From REEB95 sp035632055 (GTDB lineage: Bacteria > Pseudomonadota > Alphaproteobacteria > ATCC43930 > CGMCC-115725), in NCBI GenBank assembly GCA_035632055.1, contig DASQHO010000083.1, positions 1 through 43,022 of the forward strand: DNA of 43,022 bases, read 5' to 3'. Below the pieces are notes generated by a model. The model made no database searches. It was not told where the DNA came from and was given only the letters and a program-made list of their open reading frames with translations. Numbering within the stretch: the stretch's first letter is position 1; the number at the start of each line of letters is the position of its first letter. This document shows, one piece after another, positions 41,742-43,022 of this stretch. The position numbers and the translations under genes are program-made.

Positions 41742-43022
41742 CTAGATCAGATCGAGATCGAAGCCCATCACAGTGCCGCCACCGGCGATCGCCGGCAGCA
41801 GCGCCGGCGCCTGTGTCAGGCGATGCTCGGCGTAGAACCGCGCCGTGGCAATTTTGGCCTCAAGGAACGCGCGGTCGCTCGCGCCGGCCTTCAGGCGCCG
41901 TGCGGCAGCCGCCGCGCTTTGCGCCATGAGCCAGCCGCCGGCGACCGTGCCGAGCAGCCGGAGATAGGGCTCGGCACCGGCAAGCGCCGCGCCGAGATTA
42001 TCGACTGCCGTTTCGAGCAGTCCGTTCGTTGCCCGCTCCAATGCATTAATGCCGTGCGCCAAGTGGCCGGCGGCATCATAACCATCGAGTTGGAGCAGGG
42101 CGCGGCGCATATCGGCGATGAGGTCGGTTGCCGCCGAACCCCGGTCGCGCAGCAATTTGCGGCCGACCAGGTCGTTGGCCTGGATGCCGTTGGTGCCTTC
42201 GTAGATCGGCGCGATGCGCGCGTCGCGCCAATGCTGAGCGGCTCCAGTCTCCTCGATGAAGCCCATTCCGCCATGTACCTGGATGCCGGTGCTGGCGGTT
42301 TCAACGCCGAGATCGGTGCACCACGCTTTGACCACCGGGGTCATCAGGTCGAGCCGCGCTTGCGCTTTCGTGCGCGACGCCGCATCGGAGAGGCGGCGGG
42401 CACGGTCAGCTTCGCCGGCCGTGTAATAGGCGAGGGCGCGCGCCGCCTCGTTTGCTGCGCGCATCGACAGCAGCATGCGACGTACATCGGGATGATGGAC
42501 GATCGGCAGCCGCGCACCGTCCTTTACGCCGACGGGCTTGCCCTGGACGCGCTCGCGCGCGTAGCCCCGCGCCTGCTGATAGGCGCGCTCGCCGATCGCG
42601 ACGCCTTGCAAGCCGACATGCAGCCGCGCCCCGTTCATCATGATGAACATGGCTTCGAGGCCGCGGTTTTCTTCACCCACCAGGGTGCCAATGGCGCCGC
42701 CATCGTCGCCATAAGACATGACGCAGGTTGGGCTCGCATGAATGCCGAGCTTGTGCTCGAGGCTGACGCAGCGCAGATCGTTGCGGGCACCCAGGCTACC
42801 GTCGTCGTTCACCAGCATCTTCGGCACGAGGAAGAGCGAGATGCCCTTGCTGCCGGAGGGTGCGTCGGGCACTCGCGCCAACACGAGATGGACGATATTC
42901 CCGGCCATATCGTGCTCGCCCCAGGTGATGAAGATTTTCTGGCCCGTGATGCGATAGTGGTCGCCCTCGCGTACTGCGCGCGTTCGCAGCGCACCAAGGT
43001 CTGAGCCGGCCTGCGGCTCGGT
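41742..43022 (-). CDS. Acyl-CoA dehydrogenase, DmdC-like (5' end cut by window edge)
   Basis: The reverse strand is open from the right edge to the stop, 426 residues, covering the middle and C-terminal parts of an FAD acyl-CoA dehydrogenase. The visible frame starts TEPQAGSDLGALRTRA, the conserved flavin/substrate loop, and continues GQKIFITWGEHD and GSKGISLFLVPK. LEHKLGIHASPTCVMSYGD and MFIMMNGARLHVGLQGVAIGERAYQQA follow, then GMGFIEETGAAQHWRDARIAPIYEGTNGIQ. A C-terminal extension of about 130 residues is typical of the 590-600-residue group that includes 3-methylmercaptopropionyl-CoA dehydrogenase, but many members act on other acyl-CoAs. The N-terminal third is outside the window. Confidence 0.9.
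   Translation of the reverse strand, partial: TEPQAGSDLGALRTRAVREGDHYRITGQKIFITWGEHDMAGNIVHLVLARVPDAPSGSKGISLFLVPKMLVNDDGSLGARNDLRCVSLEHKLGIHASPTCVMSYGDDGGAIGTLVGEENRGLEAMFIMMNGARLHVGLQGVAIGERAYQQARGYARERVQGKPVGVKDGARLPIVHHPDVRRMLLSMRAANEAARALAYYTAGEADRARRLSDAASRTKAQARLDLMTPVVKAWCTDLGVETASTGIQVHGGMGFIEETGAAQHWRDARIAPIYEGTNGIQANDLVGRKLLRDRGSAATDLIADMRRALLQLDGYDAAGHLAHGINALERATNGLLETAVDNLGAALAGAEPYLRLLGTVAGGWLMAQSAAAAARRLKAGASDRAFLEAKIATARFYAEHRLTQAPALLPAIAGGGTVMGFDLDLI

Noticed and set aside
41823..43004. 393-codon plus-strand open frame at the right edge
   Set aside because: It is antisense to the acyl-CoA dehydrogenase, which has many conserved motifs on the other strand.

Overview
The window is chromosomal DNA from a high-GC bacterium, almost certainly an alphaproteobacterium. 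The evidence is a 5-aminolevulinate synthase (the Shemin-pathway HemA), a Rhodobacter-type phosphatidylethanolamine methyltransferase, a 39-residue aa3-type cytochrome oxidase subunit IV, an OmpA-like protein with a proline-rich linker, and the gene order lptF-lptG-lptD-surA-pdxA. A Rhodospirillales-like or rhizobial relative is possible, but genus cannot be read from the sequence. Coding density is high and many starts are GTG or overlap the previous stop. I see no rRNA, tRNA, insertion sequence, prophage or CRISPR array.

Layout. (1) 1-6753, minus strand: the outer-membrane biogenesis operon lptF-lptG-lptD-surA-pdxA, with pdxA cut by the left edge. (2) 6869-10290, plus: two coupled, uncharacterised polytopic membrane proteins resembling GT-C glycosyltransferases, lying between lptF and pepA. 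(3) 10357-12773, plus: pepA-holC-ndk. (4) 12770-15761, minus: purM-purN, a GT87-like membrane protein and the tiny oxidase subunit. (5) 15823-18565: an MFS exporter (plus) convergent with an atypical epimerase and an SDR (minus). (6) 18632-23199, plus: murein endopeptidase mepA, an OmpA-family protein with a clear terminator, pdxH, a cation-diffusion-facilitator transporter and another SDR. (7) 23225-26432, minus: a class III aminotransferase, hemA and a PadR-like regulator. (8) 26433-26760: the only gene-free stretch over 300 bases, holding three DnaA-box-like 9-mers exactly 12 bp apart, followed by a 59-aa protein gene. (9) 26942-31822, minus: an LLM flavin oxidoreductase, a 65-aa protein, and a peptide-type ABC transporter (binding protein and two permeases, no ATPase). 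(10) 31871-33576: a perfect palindromic operator, a divergent MarR regulator coupled to a DUF488 protein, and an unknown 198-aa protein. (11) 33690-37401, minus: the assimilatory sulfate operon cysH-cysD-cysN-TauE-like permease. (12) 37549-43022: a TonB-like protein, a DUF1499 membrane protein, a fumarylacetoacetate-hydrolase-family enzyme, a double cold-shock-domain protein, pmtA, and an acyl-CoA dehydrogenase cut by the right edge.

How the genes fit together. Much of the window serves the cell envelope: LPS export (LptF/G/D), porin folding (SurA), murein trimming (MepA), an OmpA-type anchor, a TonB protein, phospholipid methylation (PmtA) and three GT-C/GT87-like proteins that could glycosylate an envelope polymer. 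The rest is core metabolism: purine, vitamin B6, heme and sulfur assimilation. CysN carries no APS-kinase domain and CysH has the four iron-sulfur cysteines, so the cell probably reduces APS directly. The strongest candidates for something undescribed are the membrane-protein pair at the lptF/pepA junction and the phased DnaA-like boxes at 26620-26652.
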